A stretch of DNA of 64,000 nt from Candidatus Bathyarchaeota archaeon (GCA_026014735.1 JAOZHT010000004.1:281321-345320), one strand, 5' to 3'; shown: positions 33,006 to 41,351, numbered from the stretch's first letter. The notes: generated from the letters alone by a model not told the origin. Numbers and translations: made by a program.

Positions 33006-33494
33006 ATGGAAGAAAAAAAGAAGGATGAATTAGTTGAGTTCCTTAAGAACCAGGTTACTGTAGAGAAGGAAATCGTGGATTCTCTTGAGAAAGCGCTTGT
33101 CGGCATGAAAAACCCAGCGGTTAAGGGCGTTTTGAAGGGTGTTTCGCTGGATTCGGTTAAGCATGCCGAACTCTACACTTCCGCAGTAACGTTGCTTACC
33201 AGTGCCTCAACCGCGTTAGCGCAAGAGGACTATGACCAACAGAGAGCGCTAATCAAAAAACACATCGAAGTAGAAGCCAACCTGATCAGGGTGCTTAAAG
33301 AAAAAATCCCTGAAATCAAAAATGAAAAAGTTGTTTTCCTCCTAAAAGCCATATTAGAAGATGAAATTCGGCACCACGCGATGCTCAAGATGGTTCAGGA
33401 AATCATCGTTCACGGCGAGACGATCACTGAAGATGACTGGTGGAAGCTGCTCTGGGAAGGCGTTCCGTTCCATGGCGCACCCGGCGGTGGGTAA
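33006..33494 (+). CDS. Ferritin-like four-helix protein
   Basis: A 162-residue, largely helical protein. Two helices have metal-ligand patterns, SVKHAELYTSAV and EDEIRHHAMLKMV (E..H type), in the ferritin/rubrerythrin superfamily order. Other candidate ligands are E24 and E95 in EKEIVDSLE and VEANLIRVL. The C-terminus has WWKLLWEGVPFHG and then a Gly-Pro tail. Binding of a di-iron centre is likely, a specific activity is not known. I start at 33006. Confidence 0.65.
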   Translation: MEEKKKDELVEFLKNQVTVEKEIVDSLEKALVGMKNPAVKGVLKGVSLDSVKHAELYTSAVTLLTSASTALAQEDYDQQRALIKKHIEVEANLIRVLKEKIPEIKNEKVVFLLKAILEDEIRHHAMLKMVQEIIVHGETITEDDWWKLLWEGVPFHGAPGGG

Positions 33495-33513
33495 ACAAAA
33501 AAAGAGTGGATGA

Positions 33514-34458
33514 TTAAGCGTTTTCATTTGTGTGGAAAACCTGCTGTGAATAACTCCAGGTTTCCTCAACTGCCTGTGAAAGCTCCCCAAGCACCGAAGA
33601 TAGTAATTCCCCTTTTGATGTTAAACCGTATGCCTTGGGGGTTTTGCGGACGAAAACCAGTTTTTTACCCTTCAAACCCCGAAGGTACTTGTAGGTTCGC
33701 CTCATCGACAAACCGGTTTCTTTGGAGAGTTTACCTGCAGACATGCCTTCGACGGCGATGGCGTCATAGACTTTTCTTTCTGTTTCTGTGAAGGTTTCCT
33801 TGTCGGGGTCACGTTTGGATTTAAAGAAGAAGATGTAGTCGCGTTCTTCAGGCGTTTCAATCAAGCCTACTTCTCGTAGACGCTTAAGGATGCGGGAAGC
33901 AATTTTGGGGGAAATGATAGCTTCGATATCCTCGAAGGTTTTTGGGCCCGAGGATAAAGCGGTCAAAAGCGTTTCTTCATAGCATTCGGAGTGAGCAGGC
34001 AGCACTTCGGCGAATTCCGGGAAAACGCCGAGAATTTCAGTTAAGCGCCCGCCAAAGTTGGTTGCGTGGTACTGGTCGCATGATTCGTTAGCTAACCCCA
34101 CTGATAGAAGGGGACGCAGGTACTCCTCGTTTAGGGTGTCTTGGCTGTGATTGTGCCCGTTTCTTTTGAGTTCCTGCTGTAGTTGGCTAACGGAGTATTT
34201 GCCTTCAGCTATTGCTTTAAGGATATGGAGGCGGGTTTCATTTTTGAGTACGTTGAATAATTCTTTTAGATAGTTTGGTTTATCCATGGCGTCGCGGAGG
34301 CGGCGAAGTTCATTTTTTAGTTTGTAGGTTTGGCAGCGGTTTATGCATTCGAGCGGTGAGGTGGGTGCGCAGTTGCGGCATTCGGCGTTGAGGGTCTGCA
34401 GCATTGATGCGAGGTTGCGTTTTTCACCGTTGCGGGTGGGTTGGAGGACGTTGCCCAT
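33514..34458 (-). CDS. wHTH transcription regulator with N-terminal Cys cluster
   Basis: A 314-residue protein. A cysteine cluster near the N-terminus (CRNC, CINRC) could bind zinc or iron-sulphur. Winged helices occur at about 60-125 (NVLKNETRLHILKAIAEGKY), about 165-230 and 240-305 (KLSKETGLSMRRTYKYLRG). The ATG at 34458 has AAGGAG 11 bases ahead; an upstream frame adds a low-complexity stretch. It is divergent from the regulator at 34623 across TGAC/GTCA palindromes, which may be its operator. Confidence 0.7.
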   Translation of the reverse strand: MGNVLQPTRNGEKRNLASMLQTLNAECRNCAPTSPLECINRCQTYKLKNELRRLRDAMDKPNYLKELFNVLKNETRLHILKAIAEGKYSVSQLQQELKRNGHNHSQDTLNEEYLRPLLSVGLANESCDQYHATNFGGRLTEILGVFPEFAEVLPAHSECYEETLLTALSSGPKTFEDIEAIISPKIASRILKRLREVGLIETPEERDYIFFFKSKRDPDKETFTETERKVYDAIAVEGMSAGKLSKETGLSMRRTYKYLRGLKGKKLVFVRKTPKAYGLTSKGELLSSVLGELSQAVEETWSYSQQVFHTNENA

Positions 34459-34545
34459 TTTTTGTTTGTTCTCCTTGCGACGTGTGTCAGGACGGGAAGG
34501 AGTGAGAGGTTGGGTGGTTGCTGCGTTTGGGATTGGTGTCCGTCT

Positions 34546-34578
34546 TGACACGCGTCATAACTTATGACAAGCGTCATA
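34546..34578. promoter_or_regulatory. Tandem TGAC-N4-GTCA palindromes between divergent regulators
   Basis: TGAC-ACGC-GTCA (34546-34557) and TATGAC-AAGC-GTCATA (34563-34578) are two close inverted repeats. GCGTCATA is repeated directly. A TATA-like TTAAATAA (34580-34587) immediately follows on the plus strand. The layout is typical of an autoregulatory operator that also blocks the rightward promoter. Confidence 0.55.
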
Positions 34579-34622
34579 CTTAAATAAGTTATCCCACAAA
34601 ATACCCTAATTCAGGTGTTAAC

Positions 34623-35000
34623 TTGATACTGCCCTGCGAAGTCGGAGTAAAAACCGTGCTGCCAGCCGTCAAAGCCATAATGGCACGCACCATAGTAGAA
34701 AAACATGGCTACAACGAAAAACAAACCGCAAACCTCCTCGGACTCTCACAATCCGCCGTCAGCCGCTACGTCGGCAGAGAACGAGGCGCCAACATGGTAG
34801 CCCTCGAAAGCACCGCCGAAATCATAACCCTCATCGAAGAGATGGTTGTCTGCCTCATAGAAGACCCCGAAAACCGCAGCCGGGTACTCGAACTCTTCTG
34901 CCAAACCTGCGCTACCATACGCCAAAAAGGCCTCATGTGCCCCAAATGCCAAGAGGGGCTACCGCAGAAATGGGCCGAGAAATGCTTCTTCTGCCGCTAA
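34623..35000 (+). CDS. HTH regulator with C-terminal zinc-ribbon-like Cys motif
   Basis: A 125-residue protein resembling the COG2522-type archaeal helix-turn-helix regulators: LPCEVGVKTVLPAVKAIMAR, then KQTANLLGLSQSAVSRYVG. The C-terminus has CPKCQEGLPQKWAEKCFFCR, a Cys4 site. TTG start at 34623; AGGTG lies 4 bases ahead and the TATA box 35-40 bases ahead, so the leader is short. In thiamine-pathway relatives this domain is fused to ThiN; here it is alone. Confidence 0.7.
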   Translation: MILPCEVGVKTVLPAVKAIMARTIVEKHGYNEKQTANLLGLSQSAVSRYVGRERGANMVALESTAEIITLIEEMVVCLIEDPENRSRVLELFCQTCATIRQKGLMCPKCQEGLPQKWAEKCFFCR

Positions 35001-35143
35001 GCCCTCAGCCACCTATAACTTTAAAATCTAAATTTCTTATTTTTAGCTCTTTTGCCCAGAAACCGTTTCGGGTCACTGTTTCATATCTGTTTCAGCCAAC
35101 ATCCAAACCACCCCAAGCCCATAGTGTAGTTGAGGTGAAAAGA

Positions 35144-35500
35144 ATGAACACAAAAATTATCCTCGCAACTGTGGCGGTTGCCATCGTGGCTACTGCTCTT
35201 GTCGGAGTGGCCGCAGCGCAATTCGCAAACCAATCATTTTTAACATCAGCATCTAACAGTCAGACTGCAGCTCCCTGCGTAACCGGCGACTACACTGGTG
35301 CTTCCCGATGCGTTAACAGCACAACCGGCGAGCCCTGCGGCTACGTCAACGGCACCTGTGTTGGCACCCGATGTAGCGGTGCAGGTGATGGCTGCCAGAA
35401 CGGCTACTGCGATGGGTCTCAAGTGCAAAGCCAGAACCGGAATCAACAAGGCTGGGGCATGATGAGCCAAAGCGGCTATGCACATGGATGCCGTCGATAA
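35144..35500 (+). CDS. Secreted Cys-rich small protein
   Basis: A 118-residue protein with signal peptide (1-25). The mature part has eight Cys with repeats of CVxG, CxNGT and GYCDG, probably disulphide-linked. Gln/Ser-rich tail. The start at 35144 is supported by GAGGTGA 6 bases ahead; a longer frame reading through upstream sequence lacks a signal. Function is unknown. Confidence 0.65.
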   Translation: MNTKIILATVAVAIVATALVGVAAAQFANQSFLTSASNSQTAAPCVTGDYTGASRCVNSTTGEPCGYVNGTCVGTRCSGAGDGCQNGYCDGSQVQSQNRNQQGWGMMSQSGYAHGCRR

Positions 35501-35507
35501 AATGCGG

Positions 35508-35532
35508 CTCCTTCTCTTTCTTTTTCTTTGAG
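35508..35532 (+). terminator. T-rich terminator
   Basis: A pyrimidine tract dominated by T follows the Cys-rich protein gene by about 10 bases. Confidence 0.45.
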
Positions 35533-35681
35533 AACCAAACTCATGTAAGCCCACGATAATGATTGCCAGGGGATAAGTTGGGGTAAGCGCAAGTGACTAA
35601 GTATTTGAGGTTTAAAAAATGTTTGAATAATAAAAGGGAAGCTCTCTCATGACTGAGAGACGGACTGGTTGCCTGAACCGT

Positions 35682-35861
35682 TTACTCGATAACCTGAATG
35701 GCACCTTCAGGACATTGTGCTTCACATGCTCTGCAAACCAAACATTCACTTTCTTTGGTTGGAACAGATTTGCCGGCTTTGATTTCGTAAACGCCGACGG
35801 GGCAAGTGTTCACACAAGTTTCGCATCCAGTACATTTGGCATCGACAACAATTTTTACCAT
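35682..35861 (-). CDS. 2[4Fe-4S] ferredoxin
   Basis: A 59-residue ferredoxin. First cluster ligands are CTGCETCVNTCP, second CLVCRACEAQCP. I start at 35861 (MVKIVVDAKC) because GAGGT lies 9 bases ahead; the ATG three codons earlier touches the SD. It may feed the ferredoxin:thioredoxin reductase encoded at 38077, which is inference from proximity. Confidence 0.92.
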   Translation of the reverse strand: MVKIVVDAKCTGCETCVNTCPVGVYEIKAGKSVPTKESECLVCRACEAQCPEGAIQVIE

Positions 35862-35927
35862 TTTTGTCATACCTCTTGCGTTATTTTCATCCAAAGCTGG
35901 CAAGTAAAATAAAAGGTTTTAGGTGAC

Positions 35928-37736
35928 CTAACGGATTTTTTCACGTAACCGCATCAAAATTCCGTTGATGGCTGACTGGGCTTTCTCCCGCATCTTTTGG
36001 TAGTCACCGATGCTTTTCTTGTAGGATTCCAAGGATATTTCGCCTTTGCTGTAGCGCTGCTCAAGAGTCCGTATGTTCTGGTCTGCTAAAGAAAGGTCAG
36101 ATTCAGCTAGATCCAGCTGCCGTATTAGGTCAGGGTAGGTTCCGCCTGAACCGCGAAACAGCGCCTTGGCGCGTTCGAGGCTGCGGGTTAAACCTTCCAC
36201 GCGTACTTCAACAGCGTTCTTCTGAACCTTGTATTGGCGCCGGGGAATCTTGCCCTTCTGTGCACGTGCCTCAAGCGTCCGCAGTTCCCCGTAGAGCTGG
36301 GTTCGGTCATCATATGCGTCGACGAAGGAGCGTATGTTATCTGCGGTTATCTGCTGCCCAGTTTTAATCTCGTAAACGGATGCTTCCTGCTGCGGAGTAG
36401 GCATCTGAGTGGAGAGTTCTTCAGCACGTATCCGATAGGGTTCCTTTTTGGGTCTAGCCACACGGTAAACAACTGCGCCTAGACAGGCGAACGCTGCTGC
36501 GGATGCGGCATAGAAGGTTGGTCTAAACGAAACCCACACTGGGTTGTAGTTGTAGGATAAATCTAAGCTGTTAGGCTGAGGCGCCAGGTAATCCACGTAG
36601 CTTATGCCGCTTTCTGTCACGGTAAGGGTGTCTTGGTAGGCGCTGCGGGTAAGCGAAGAGGAGATATCTAGGGATTGAGGCTGCGGCGAAACGATGGTTG
36701 CGCCTTCAGGGGTGTTAAATGTCATGGTGGCATGGTCCACGAAGTAGTGGAAACTCGGAAAAAGCTTGAATTCCAGCATGTAGTTTGAACCCACAAGTTG
36801 GGTGCTTGGCAAGCTGTACTGAGCTTTCAGCTGGGTGGTCTGGTCACTTGTCAAGGAGGAAACAAAAGTTATGTTAGCAAGCAACACGTCGCTGTCTGTG
36901 GAAGGGGAGAAGCTGCTTTTGAGGTCTGCGCCATACTGGTCAGTTATGCCGATGTTTGTCGAGTGCTGTGGAAGGCACAGAACAAAGGAAGTTAATGGCG
37001 AGGTGGAGTTGCTGATGATTTCGTAGGTGTCGGTGGCTGATAGGGCACCGTTTGTGTCGATGGTTATTTGCCGATCTAAACCCGTTATGGTGCATAACTG
37101 GAGGGTAGCTGCAGGCAGGGTAAAGGTTGCCTTTGCTACAGAGTATGTGTATGCGGGCAGATTATTCGCCGTGTAGGCAGCGTCATGGACGCTTCCGTCG
37201 TCTTTGGATATTGATAAGGCAGTTGGGTTACCTGGAAAGGATAAGCTAACACTGCATACCTGGGCATCCAAGGTTAAGCTGGGGTACGCGGGGTACTCAA
37301 GGACAAAGGCACCGTTGTCTAATTCGGTGACGAGACGGTTAGAGAGAATAAAAGCAACCGTGAATTGGGTAGGGTGCTCGCCGTTGAAGTTGATTTCGGC
37401 GCCGTAGAATCCGCTTGAGCGGTTACCCAGTTTCATGCCCAGATTTATCTGGTAAACATGGGTGTCATCGTATGCTAAGCCTTTAAGCAGGTAGGCGCTG
37501 TACTGGTAGGGTAACCCAATCATGAAGCCATCCTGCGCTGGCTCCGCAAGGTGTATGGTGTCTAAGATGACGACTTGACCCGAATACATGACTTGGATTT
37601 TGCTCTCCACGCTTGTGACTGTATTGCTGGTTTGGGCGGCTACCATCGAGTTTGGGAGGGCGAGGGGTAAAATTATCAGTAAAGTGAACACTGCTATCAA
37701 GAGGGATACAGGGGTTCGCTTCACTGGGGTCACCAA
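35928..37736 (-). CDS. Surface protein with single membrane helix and cytoplasmic coiled coil
   Basis: A 602-residue protein. Signal peptide about 10-35. Ectodomain about 40-400 has a beta-rich composition with an early VVILDTIHLAEPAQDGF strand. One membrane helix (about 405-425) is followed by RPKKEP and then a long alpha-helical cytoplasmic region (480-600, EVRVEGLTRSLERAKALF, YKKSIGDYQKMREKAQSA). The upper half vaguely recalls ribophorin-like domains, but I cannot support that from motifs. The start codon (TTG 37736 or GTG 37733) is uncertain. Confidence 0.65.
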   Translation of the reverse strand: MVTPVKRTPVSLLIAVFTLLIILPLALPNSMVAAQTSNTVTSVESKIQVMYSGQVVILDTIHLAEPAQDGFMIGLPYQYSAYLLKGLAYDDTHVYQINLGMKLGNRSSGFYGAEINFNGEHPTQFTVAFILSNRLVTELDNGAFVLEYPAYPSLTLDAQVCSVSLSFPGNPTALSISKDDGSVHDAAYTANNLPAYTYSVAKATFTLPAATLQLCTITGLDRQITIDTNGALSATDTYEIISNSTSPLTSFVLCLPQHSTNIGITDQYGADLKSSFSPSTDSDVLLANITFVSSLTSDQTTQLKAQYSLPSTQLVGSNYMLEFKLFPSFHYFVDHATMTFNTPEGATIVSPQPQSLDISSSLTRSAYQDTLTVTESGISYVDYLAPQPNSLDLSYNYNPVWVSFRPTFYAASAAAFACLGAVVYRVARPKKEPYRIRAEELSTQMPTPQQEASVYEIKTGQQITADNIRSFVDAYDDRTQLYGELRTLEARAQKGKIPRRQYKVQKNAVEVRVEGLTRSLERAKALFRGSGGTYPDLIRQLDLAESDLSLADQNIRTLEQRYSKGEISLESYKKSIGDYQKMREKAQSAINGILMRLREKIR

Positions 37737-37925
37737 ACAGGCTTGTTTACTGTTAGGTTGACATGTTTATTTACCTTTACCGTAAACAAGGCTCCTCTGG
37801 GATTGAAAGCGAAAAGCAGAGGAGAAGAGTATTGTCCTTTGCCCAAAAACCTCAACAGGGTTTGCTTGGCTGCGGAGACAAAGCTTTTCTGCCCCGCCCC
37901 TATAAGCCTCTGAGGGAAAAATAGC

Positions 37926-38087
37926 ATGAGCGTAAAACTCAAAGTAGACGGAAAAGACATCCCCATCAACGATTTCGTCGAAAAAATATTGGGCGGCAGC
38001 ATAACTGGAGCTGTGACCTCGCTGCATGGCATCGCTGAGGATTGGCAGAAAATCGAAATCCAAATTCAGCGGCAGCCTAGCCGTTAA
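37926..38087 (+). CDS. Small conserved archaeal protein
   Basis: A 53-residue protein, too short for ordinary gene calling: MSVKLKVDGKDIPINDFVEK, LGGSITGAVTSLHGIAEDW and EIQIQR. The pattern V.V.G..IPLN.FV..V....L.....LKG...W..I.I is a widespread small archaeal family I recognise only as conserved. GAGGG lies about 11 bases before the ATG. The last 11 bases overlap the convergent FTR gene. Confidence 0.7.
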   Translation: MSVKLKVDGKDIPINDFVEKILGGSITGAVTSLHGIAEDWQKIEIQIQRQPSR

Positions 38088-38622
38088 ACTTGACTTCCGC
38101 GTCGATTTCCGCGAACATTTCCCGTTTAGCCTTGCATATGGGGCAGACGTAGGGAGGGTCTTCGCGGAACACCACGTAGCCGCATTGTCGACAGTACCAC
38201 AGTTTCTTTTTTGGGGCTTGGGGCGGCTGTTTGGGTTTTTCCTCTTCCATTGGCTGCTGTGATGGCTGCTTTGGGGTGCCGTATGCGCGTTTCTGCTTTT
38301 CGAGGGGGCGTCGCTCGGGGACTTCGGGGAGGTTTTGGCTTTCATACACTGCTTTGTTAACGTAGAGGCGACAGTAGCAGGCGCCATATTGGGCAACGTC
38401 TGGGTCGCGGTAATCGCAGGGGCAGATGATGTCGCGGTCGATTTCCAGGTTGCCGGTTGCTAAGCGGCAGGGGCAGCTGGGGTAGCCGTAGCGTTCCTCG
38501 TTTGTTTTTAGGCCTTCAAGGAACATCTGCAGAAGTTCAGGCTGCGGGGTCAGGTAGTACCCGTAGGTTTTTGCGTCGGCTTCGGCTCGGCGGCGGACCT
38601 GCTCGATGGGGACATTGTTCAA
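38077..38622 (-). CDS. Ferredoxin:thioredoxin reductase catalytic chain fused to a rubredoxin-like domain
   Basis: A 181-residue fusion. Residues 1-95 are FTR-beta-like with ligands C50, C52, C67, C69, C82 and C84 (CPCR, CPCDYRD, CYC). A proline/lysine linker (95-140) then leads to a rubredoxin/rubrerythrin-type metal site at C144, C147, C160 and C163 (WYCRQCGYVV, YVCPICKA). FTR reduces disulphides with electrons from ferredoxin. The glutaredoxin-like gene just upstream overlaps it by 4 bases, suggesting a partner. Confidence 0.9.
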   Translation of the reverse strand: MNNVPIEQVRRRAEADAKTYGYYLTPQPELLQMFLEGLKTNEERYGYPSCPCRLATGNLEIDRDIICPCDYRDPDVAQYGACYCRLYVNKAVYESQNLPEVPERRPLEKQKRAYGTPKQPSQQPMEEEKPKQPPQAPKKKLWYCRQCGYVVFREDPPYVCPICKAKREMFAEIDAEVKFNG

Positions 38623-38915
38623 AAGCCCAGTGCCTCTTTTATTTGGTCCTTACGGAATCCTGTGATTACGGTTTTGTCATCGATGATGGTTGTGGGGTAA
38701 CTTAGAGATCCGCCTTTGCTTTGGATAATCTCATGCACAGAGTTTTTGTCGGCTGCATCCAGCAGGTCAACGTCAACGAAATCGTAGGCGACGCTGTTTT
38801 CGCTGAGATACTGCTTGGTTAGTTTGCACCAGACACATGTGCTTAATGCGTATATGACAACTTTGTGGTCGTTTCTCTTACCGGACACTTTAGAATACTG
38901 CATCGAAAAATTCAC
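38619..38915 (-). CDS. Glutaredoxin-like protein
   Basis: A 98-residue thioredoxin-fold protein with CVWC active site (C27, C30) in VVIYALSTCVWCKLTKQYL. It has the cis-Pro in SLSYPTTIIDD and a short GFRKDQIKEALG end. It probably exchanges disulphides with the FTR encoded next to it (ATGA-type overlap). Start at 38915 or at an internal Met (38903). Confidence 0.9.
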   Translation of the reverse strand: MNFSMQYSKVSGKRNDHKVVIYALSTCVWCKLTKQYLSENSVAYDFVDVDLLDAADKNSVHEIIQSKGGSLSYPTTIIDDKTVITGFRKDQIKEALGF

Positions 38916-38979
38916 CGTCTAGAAAGTTGATTTCGGGGGCATATAACTGTTTAGATGCGACGCTAAATGGGCTGCTGGG

Positions 38980-39783
38980 TTAACCTGCAGTTTCCGGCTT
39001 GCCTCTCCACCAGACGAAGACTCCTCGAACAACGATTATGCTGCCTATGGCGCCCAGCAGAGCCATAACCAAAAGCTGTATCCACGTGGGCATGATTGCA
39101 CCAACAATGCCTGTGGGCGTCGGAGAAGCGGTAGGTGAAGGCGAAGGTGAAGCCGTTGGGGTCGGCTGATTGGCGCTCGATGGGGGCGAAGGCGTCACTG
39201 GCGCGTATCCGCCTAATCCGGTTAGCATTTGGCTGCTACTCCACTCGCTTGAACCTGCTGCCTCCAAGACTTCTTGGCTGACTCGAACCCACTTGTTATC
39301 TACTCTTTCAAAGTGCCAGCGTGTAACGAGGTGAGCTGTTATTGTTCGCGCTTGGAAATCCAGGTTAGGCATACTGGAGGGATAGAGTATTGAGCAGTGA
39401 GCGGTGGTTGTTCTGCCTCCACTCTGCTCGGGGTAATCGTCATTGTCAAAGATGGTGTGCCATCCGGTGAGCATTTCGGGTTTAGAGTGGTCTTTGTAGC
39501 GGATGTCATAGAGGAGGGTGTACCCGCTGTTGATGTATTCGGTGGCGACTGCGCTGCTAAAGGTGATTTCTAGTTCAGCCCTATCGTAATCTGTCACTGT
39601 GGCGGTTCCGTTGGCTGCGGTGCCGTTGATTGAAGTGACGTTGTATGCGATGCTGACAACCTTGATGGTGAAGTCAGGGGGAGGAATCGGGGTTGTTAAG
39701 CCATAGGTAGCTGAGGGCACCGTAAGAGCTGAGGCTGCAAACAGCAAAAAGAAAACGAAAGCTGCGAGCCTGCTAGCATGCAT
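38980..39783 (-). CDS. Secreted surface protein with C-terminal membrane anchor
   Basis: A 267-residue protein: signal peptide (about 1-30), an ectodomain of beta type, a Thr/Pro/Ser linker (about 205-228) and a membrane helix (about 231-253) with basic tail. No named family. It has the same build as the gene at 1487 and others in this window. Confidence 0.65.
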   Translation of the reverse strand: MHASRLAAFVFFLLFAASALTVPSATYGLTTPIPPPDFTIKVVSIAYNVTSINGTAANGTATVTDYDRAELEITFSSAVATEYINSGYTLLYDIRYKDHSKPEMLTGWHTIFDNDDYPEQSGGRTTTAHCSILYPSSMPNLDFQARTITAHLVTRWHFERVDNKWVRVSQEVLEAAGSSEWSSSQMLTGLGGYAPVTPSPPSSANQPTPTASPSPSPTASPTPTGIVGAIMPTWIQLLVMALLGAIGSIIVVRGVFVWWRGKPETAG

Positions 39784-39958
39784 AATTACTTTTGAGTAAT
39801 TCCAAGTTAAAACTTTACCGCTAATTTTGACTTTGGGGAAAAACTGAGTTAAAGAGCAGAATTCGGTTCATTACAATCGCAGTTGTATTCACCGTCCTCA
39901 GCTCCTGTTACAGCTGAAGCAGTTGCAAAGCACAGGTTCAATCGTGCGCTCTGCCACA

Positions 39959-39980
39959 TCTATCCCCCCTCTATTTATAG
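39959..39980 (-). promoter_or_regulatory. TATA-plus-G-run element, copy 3
   Basis: Identical to copy 2 (30042-30063) over 22 bases: CTATAAATAGAGGGGGG on the minus strand. It lies 148 bases after the RuBisCO stop and 176 bases ahead of the surface-protein gene at 39783, so it could be the promoter of either a small RNA or that gene's long leader. Confidence 0.4.
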
Positions 39981-40012
39981 CAACATAGCCAAAGACACTG
40001 CTGCTTCACCAG

Positions 40013-40034
40013 CCTCTCTCCCCCTCTATATAAA
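40013..40034 (-). promoter_or_regulatory. TATA-plus-G-run element, copy 4
   Basis: TTTATATAGAGGGGGAGAGA on the minus strand. It aligns to copy 1 without gaps and shares the downstream AAGC.(G/A)CAGTG. It lies 94 bases after the RuBisCO stop. Confidence 0.4.
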
Positions 40035-40077
40035 GCCGAAGTCAGCTCTGGCTGTCGCAGCAACGAGGGGCTGCATG

Positions 40078-40106
40078 AAGATAAAATAAAAGAGAAGAGG
40101 GAAAAC
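40078..40106 (-). terminator. T-rich terminator of RuBisCO
   Basis: Pyrimidine-rich minus-strand sequence with several T runs follows the RuBisCO stop by 20 to 50 bases. Typical archaeal termination tract. Confidence 0.45.
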
Positions 40107-40127
40107 CCGATGCCGGTTAGGGCCGCT

Positions 40128-41351
40128 TTAGGCGGTCCACTGCTGCAGCGCCAACGCAAGTTCCCTGTGGCTTTCCCCATACTGCTCAAGGGTTTTGCCC
40201 TCCAGCACCGCATCCACTGCTTGCCGCATCGCCTTCGCGCCTGACACAGTGCCCCCGGGGTGACCATGGATGCCGCCGCCGGCCTGCAAAACCACATCGC
40301 AGCCAAACGTATCCAGCAGCGCAGGCACAAGCCTCGGATGCAAGCCACCTGACGCCACCGGCAACACCGCTTTAAGACCGCCAATTTCGGTCTTGCAGGC
40401 ATCGATGTTCTCAAGCACTTCCTGCTGGGTCTCCGACATCTTACCCACAACAGTGCCCACGTGAAGCTGGTCAACGCCGATGATGCGTGCCACCGCCGCG
40501 ATGGGTTTCATGGAGATGCCATGCAGGGGGTTTTTGGTGAATGCCGCGTGTCCAGCCCGGTGGGCATGGAGAACCAGTTTGAAGTTTTGGTCGCGCAGGC
40601 TCTGAAGCGCCGCCCAGCCGCAGGTTAAGATATCCACCATGACGTATTCGCCGCCCTGATCCTGCACCATCTGCGCCCGCTTAATCATCAACTCATTGTC
40701 GGCGGTTATGTTAATCATGTAGACTTTGCGTTCGCCAGTTTCGGATTGGGCTTTGTCGCGTGCCTCCAGGGTCTGTACTAGCCGCTCGGGGAAGGGGTTG
40801 AATTTTTGGCTGCTGAGGTTCTCGTCGTCTTTAACTACGTCGCAGCCGCCCAGCCATGCGTTGTAGGCGACTTGGGCGTGGTCAGCTGTTTTTAAGCCGA
40901 GTTTAGGCTTGATGATGGTGCCGACGAGGGGGCGCTTGGGCACTTTGAGGAGTTCCCGGATGCCGCCGATGCCATAGCGGGGGCCCTTAAAGCTGTCTAG
41001 AAGCATCTGGGGGAACTCGATGTCGAGGAGCCGCAGGTTCCGGAGCGCTTTAAGCCCAAACACGTTGCCTGCGACGCTGCTAAGGATGTTTGGCATGTTG
41101 GATGTTTCGAAGAGCCCGATGGGATAGGCGATTTTGATGACGTTGCCTTCGATGCTGAATACGTGGGCTGCCAGCGCTTTAACGTAGGGTTTCTCGGTGG
41201 TGAGCTCGGTCCATGTGCCCACGCTGCTTTCCGCCGCAACGCCGCCTGCCGCCTCCTGCAGACTGATGCCCTCGGGCTCCACGGTGAAGGTGCAGATTAA
41301 ATCGGATGGTTGGGGTTTGTAGGTTAAATCGACAAAGTCAAGATACTTCAA
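40128..41351 (-). CDS. rbcL: Ribulose-1,5-bisphosphate carboxylase, form III
   Basis: A 407-residue RuBisCO large subunit. Catalytic residues are visible: K148 in GTIIKPKLG, the carbamylated K174 and its metal ligands D176 and E177 in GGCDVVKDDENLS. The length and the N-terminus, DFVDLTYKPQPSDLICTF, fit archaeal form III, used for nucleotide salvage rather than the Calvin cycle. The start is TTG at 41351: an in-frame stop lies three codons ahead and GGAG about 11 bases ahead. AMP phosphorylase is divergent, 86 bases away. Confidence 0.93.
   Translation of the reverse strand: MKYLDFVDLTYKPQPSDLICTFTVEPEGISLQEAAGGVAAESSVGTWTELTTEKPYVKALAAHVFSIEGNVIKIAYPIGLFETSNMPNILSSVAGNVFGLKALRNLRLLDIEFPQMLLDSFKGPRYGIGGIRELLKVPKRPLVGTIIKPKLGLKTADHAQVAYNAWLGGCDVVKDDENLSSQKFNPFPERLVQTLEARDKAQSETGERKVYMINITADNELMIKRAQMVQDQGGEYVMVDILTCGWAALQSLRDQNFKLVLHAHRAGHAAFTKNPLHGISMKPIAAVARIIGVDQLHVGTVVGKMSETQQEVLENIDACKTEIGGLKAVLPVASGGLHPRLVPALLDTFGCDVVLQAGGGIHGHPGGTVSGAKAMRQAVDAVLEGKTLEQYGESHRELALALQQWTA

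Larger units (their letters stand above)
39784..40127. other. Intergenic region with two TATA-plus-G-run elements
   Basis: A 344-base span past the RuBisCO stop. It contains copies 3 and 4 of the element, both on the minus strand (39959-39980, 40013-40034), 54 bases apart, and the RuBisCO terminator. No protein-coding frame is convincing. Confidence 0.6.
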
